Shown one piece after another: positions 63,927 through 64,000 of a stretch of 64,000 nt of DNA. Below the pieces are notes generated by a model. It was not told the origin of the DNA, made no database searches, and was given only the letters and a program-made list of their open reading frames with translations. This DNA comes from Paracoccus sp. (in: a-proteobacteria) (GTDB taxonomy: Bacteria; Pseudomonadota; Alphaproteobacteria; Rhodobacterales; Rhodobacteraceae), in contig NZ_JAUNTN010000002.1 of the NCBI RefSeq assembly GCF_030538695.1, positions 62,001-126,000 on the forward strand. The letters run 5' to 3'. Both the position numbers and the translations under genes were made by a program. Every line of letters starts with the position of its first letter. The stretch's first letter is position 1.

Positions 63927-64000
63927 GAATCATGGTTTTGGGACGCTTTCCGGTGGGGTTGTTTCAGCCGCGCGGCGTCATGTTACAGTTCGAAACAAGA
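63927..64000. other. Window end downstream of ftsZ
   Basis: No complete gene is seen in these last 74 bases. In alphaproteobacteria lpxC commonly follows ftsZ, but this cannot be confirmed here. Confidence 0.3.

Noticed and set aside
1..64000. tRNA genes, insertion sequences, prophage or plasmid signatures
   Set aside because: No cloverleaf-like segments, transposase or integrase motifs, or terminal inverted repeats with target duplications were seen by reading; intergenic gaps are mostly too short.

Overview
The window is one contiguous piece of a GC-rich alphaproteobacterial chromosome, almost certainly from Rhodobacterales and close to Paracoccus or a related member of the Paracoccaceae. 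The evidence is the gene order and family content: ftsB next to pdhABC with a lipoyl domain on PdhB, secDF followed by an Mth938-like gene and ccmABCDG, a CIO-type cytochrome bd with a DUF2474 subunit, MetZ, FolE2, MipZ instead of MinCDE, DUF2484 beside murC, and a CcsR/cuckoo-type small RNA array. It is mostly core genome. I see no tRNA, rRNA, prophage, insertion sequence or CRISPR array.

Layout. 1-2000 holds translation genes (rimM fragment, trmD, rplS, rpmE) ending in a clear terminator. 2060-5240 holds a lone ABC-type membrane domain, two unknown small genes, mipZ and a PAP2 phosphatase. 5346-9443 (minus) is ftsB-pdhA-pdhB-pdhC. 9563-14752 holds small membrane proteins, a short CoA-transferase, an MFS transporter, a TauE/SafE transporter and dusA. 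14815-17323 (minus) is the cytochrome bd oxidase. 17443-21111 (minus) is a tightly overlapped five-gene operon (metallophosphoesterase, ceramide-glucosyltransferase-like GT21, DedA, GT2, NTF2-like) that looks like an envelope lipid or glycolipid module. mazG follows. 22247-28363 (plus) is yajC-secD-secF-Mth938-ccmABCDG. Then come an RTX-repeat gene, acnA, a DUF1223 gene, yciB, an alpha/beta hydrolase, metZ, folE2, uvrD and rlmJ.

41892-63860 is the division and cell wall (dcw) cluster: mraZ-rsmH-ftsL-ftsI-murE-murF-mraY-murD-[chrA, reversed]-ftsW-murG-murC-DUF2484-[three small membrane proteins]-murB-ddl-ftsQ-ftsA-ftsZ, closed by a terminator. It makes the meso-DAP peptidoglycan precursors and most of the divisome. 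MipZ and FtsB, encoded earlier in the window, serve the same process.

The most interesting signals are non-coding or accessory. (1) A minus-strand array of eight hairpins (40493-40828), each showing the anti-Shine-Dalgarno-like CCUCCUCCC motif in its loop and ending in a U-rich terminator just upstream of rlmJ. (2) An mraZ leader that probably carries an UpsM-like RNA with two mutually exclusive hairpins. (3) Six GANTC (CcrM-type) sites in 105 bp upstream of the dcw cluster, with further sites before mipZ and ftsZ. (4) Three adjacent small membrane proteins inside the dcw cluster that share a C-terminal motif and may be an unrecognised family. (5) A dispersed intergenic element in three copies. 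All function calls rest on reading motifs and gene order; no database search was run.
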